DNA of 64,000 bases from Chloroflexota bacterium (lineage in GTDB: Bacteria; Chloroflexota; Dehalococcoidia; Lucifugimonadales; Lucifugimonadaceae). The notes below the pieces were generated by a model, which was not told where the DNA came from, ran no database searches, and was given only the letters and a program-made list of their open reading frames with translations. Below, piece after piece: positions 62,134 to 64,000 of this stretch (its first letter is position 1; every line of letters begins with the position of its first letter). Both the position numbers and the translations under genes were made by a program. The stretch is from NCBI GenBank assembly GCA_029262735.1, contig JAJCYY010000087.1:1-64000 (forward strand), given 5' to 3'.

Positions 62134-62526
62134 CGATTTCCTTCATGAGGAACTCGCACCAACGTTGGTATATGTGTGATCAAAAATGTACAACAGGCCT
62201 GAAAAGCGTTGCGTGATTAGTACGGGTTCGATATTTGACGTTGCGGGGGTCTACTGGCAAATGCTATGTGAACCGGTTATTTCCTACCAGCAGGCACGTG
62301 TTACCGGGTCAAGTTTATGCGTGTATTGACGTTCTAGTTGACAGTTTCAAGCAAGGTTCTGTCAGAACTCAGTTTCCGGGGAAGGTAGCATCGTCTGAAA
62401 CAAGACGAGGAGCTGCCGATGTCGGTGTCCGCATTGCCGCTCTGAATCCGTCGCGAAAAGATGGCGGCGCACTTTCCTCGGCTATCGGATCTATTACTGC
62501 TGCACGTGTCGACGACAGTTCAACCA
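62134..62526. other. intergenic region upstream of the cargo-like gene
   Basis: About 390 bases holding the promoter side of the minus-strand gene and an AT-rich stretch near 62160-62240. No convincing gene; the short ORF 62235-62546 shows no protein-like features. Confidence 0.35.
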
Positions 62527-63311
62527 GCGAACAGAAACCTGCTTGAGCATGAAGTCTCACGCCGCTTCTTTGACACGGTGGTGGCTGAAGCGAGGCGGCG
62601 GAATCTCCTTTCTGATGACCACTTCAGCGTGGACGGCACGCTGCTCGACGCATGGGCTTCCATGAAGAGCTTCCGTCCCGTGGATGACACAGATCCTCCA
62701 CCTGGCCCTGCTGGTCCCACCAGTAGAAACTCGGACGTGGACTTCCGGGGTCAGAAACGCTCCAACCGGACGCACCGTTCCACTACAGACCCGGAAGCCA
62801 GGCTTGCCCGTAAAGGACCGGGCCGCGAGGCAAGGCTCTCCTTCGCAGGTCATGTGTTGATGGAGAACCGCAATGGCCTCGTAGTAGACGCTGAGCTGAA
62901 CGAGGCGACCGGGACGGCGGAGGAGAAAGCTGCGATCAAGATGCTCAAACGGATACCGGGAAAAAGGCGGATCACGGTAGGCGCTGACAAAGGGTACGAC
63001 ACCGGCAACTTCGTGGACACATGCTGGATGATGAACCAACGGCTCACGTGGCCAGAAAGCGGCTGCACTCGGCGATTGATGGACGGACGACACGGCATGA
63101 TGGCTATCGCCTGAGTCAGCGGATACGCAAACGATTGGAGGAGATCTTCGGTTGGATGAAGACGGTTGCCGGAGCAAGGAAACTGAGGTACCGGGGCACA
63201 GCACGCAACGGGCAATGGTTCCAGCTACTCGCCGCCGCATACAACCTCGTCAGAATGGCAAAGATCGCCGCAAAGCCAGTCCAAAGACCACCTGAAACGG
63301 TCCCGGTGTGA
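62527..63311 (+). pseudogene. IS5/IS1182-like transposase, truncated and frameshifted
   Basis: Begins abruptly at NRNLLEHEVSRRFFDTVV and runs through LLSDDHFSVDGTLLDAWASM, GQKRSNRTHRSTTDPEA, GHVLMENRNGLVVDAEL and RRITVGADKGYDT. A one-base shift near 63020 moves to the frame with HVARKRLHSAIDGRTTRH, RIRKRLEEIFGWMKTV and AAAYNLVRMAKI, ending at 63311. The N-terminal part is missing. Confidence 0.88.
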
Positions 63312-63637
63312 CCAAGGCACCCTTGAGAGGGGCATTCAGGGCCTCAGGCAAAGTCTGATCCGCCTGATTCAGGTGGCCAGCCAGCACCCGGGCAGCACAT
63401 TCCCTAACCGGACCGCCGCATCAACGAGGTAAAAAGACCTTTTTCAGCAGCCTGCTAGAGACCTGCGGCGGGCACGTCGAAACAAAGTGTGACTACACCA
63501 ATACTCACAACCGGACTTCAAGTTAGTTTTGAATCAGCAACCCGTCTTGGAAGACCTTGAAGTTGATTCCACAGACGCACATGAAGACGTGATGACTCTC
63601 GTCCGTTTCTTAGTGGATAAGATAGAGCAACAGTTCA
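63312..63637. other. region between transposase remnant and PAS gene
   Basis: About 325 bases. A frame from TTG 63529 encodes a plausible short helix (VMTLVRFLVDKIEQQF) but then overlaps the PAS gene in another frame. It may be a small upstream ORF or an N-terminal piece lost by frameshift. Nothing else seen. Confidence 0.3.
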
Positions 63638-64000
63638 ATGGCAACGTCTCACGAGCCTCGCCGCGGCGCGATCCCTCTATCACTGGCTCATCTGAGAGAT
63701 TCACAAATCGATGCAGTAATTGGAGCCGCCAAAGAAGGATTCTTGCTGGTCGATGCCGAACGGCAAATCATCTGGGCGAATCCCGCCCTACGCGCTATGT
63801 TCGGACTTGAGTCTGCCGATCTATTGGGGCGATCCTCCAGTGAACTCAGGTCGTTGTTGACTGAGTCCGTCGAAGATCCTGCATCTTTCCTCAGCCGGAA
63901 CGAAGAGATTTACCAGGACGAGGCGACCATCATTGAAGACGAAATCGTCAAGATCTCACAACCGCGATCGATCACTACATCCCGAACTTCCGTGCCCGTT
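63638..64000 (+). CDS. PAS-domain sensor protein, partial
   Basis: An open frame of 121 codons from ATG 63638 that runs off the right edge. Residues ~30-60 (AAKEGFLLVDAERQIIWAN, then LRAMFGLESADLLGRS) are the start of a PAS domain. An in-frame stop at 63623 limits the start. It is probably a sensor kinase, diguanylate cyclase or similar, but the output domain lies outside the window. Confidence 0.75.
   Translation, partial: MATSHEPRRGAIPLSLAHLRDSQIDAVIGAAKEGFLLVDAERQIIWANPALRAMFGLESADLLGRSSSELRSLLTESVEDPASFLSRNEEIYQDEATIIEDEIVKISQPRSITTSRTSVPV

Noticed and set aside
62235-62546. Plus-strand ORF of 103 codons before the IS5-like remnant
   Set aside because: Low-complexity and no homology; its end overlaps the transposase remnant in another frame.
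1-64000. tRNA or rRNA genes
   Set aside because: No T-loop-like GTTCGAATC with matching acceptor stem, and no rRNA-like stretch, was recognised by eye. A covariance-model search was not possible here.

Overview
The window looks like a chromosome segment from an environmental, probably marine or groundwater bacterium of the Chloroflexota (Dehalococcoidia/SAR202-like). This is inferred from the mix of enolase-superfamily dehydratases, amidohydrolases, SDR and zinc-ADH enzymes, a sulfatase, an oligopeptide ABC transporter and large NHL/TPR/multiheme cytochrome genes; no rRNA or marker gene is present to prove it. GC is moderately high, and starts are often GTG or TTG with clear AAGGAG-type ribosome sites.

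Layout. 1-3.1 kb (minus strand): two oligopeptide-type ABC ATPases and a class III aminotransferase. 3.4-6.7 kb (plus): a sulfate assimilation operon cysH-cysD-cysN, preceded by a short Cys-rich ORF that appears leaderless and an intrinsic terminator, the arrangement expected of a cysteine-sensing attenuator. 6.7-29.3 kb: catabolic and housekeeping genes on both strands: FKBP lipoprotein, HpcH-type aldolase, an amidohydrolase fused to a long acidic repeat tail, beta-propeller glycosidase-like protein, sulfatase, histidine kinase, D-aminoacylase, SDR, cupin, ManD-like dehydratase, two tandem zinc alcohol dehydrogenases, JAMM protease, hydratase, PPOX protein, methyltransferase and a second enolase-superfamily dehydratase. 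At 19.7-20.2 kb two reading frames join through an in-frame TGA into a UGSC-family selenoprotein, with a SECIS-like hairpin just after the TGA.

29.3-34.0 kb is a mobile island: a large serine recombinase, small hypothetical genes, a helix-turn-helix protein of unknown family, and a complete IS3-family element whose terminal 50 bp is duplicated in tandem.

34.3-57.8 kb (all plus) is the most striking part: a NarX/NarL-like two-component pair; a 1024-residue membrane-anchored protein with seven cytochrome c domains; two modules each made of one TPR protein, one NHL beta-propeller and one multiheme cytochrome (six and seven CxxCH); two ResB-CcsA cytochrome c maturation pairs plus a ResA/TlpA-like thioredoxin; an iron/heme/cobalamin-type ABC importer; and a small lipoprotein rhodanese with an in-frame TGA at its Cys-x-Cys active site, a second selenoprotein candidate. 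Together this reads as a self-contained, regulated apparatus for building and using surface or extracytoplasmic multiheme electron carriers, including its own heme-attachment and metal-supply genes. 57.8-63.6 kb is a graveyard of transposase and integrase fragments holding a small secreted protein, a DUF4242-like protein and a possible contractile-injection-system cargo protein with a eukaryotic-looking bipartite basic tail. The window ends in the start of a PAS-domain protein.
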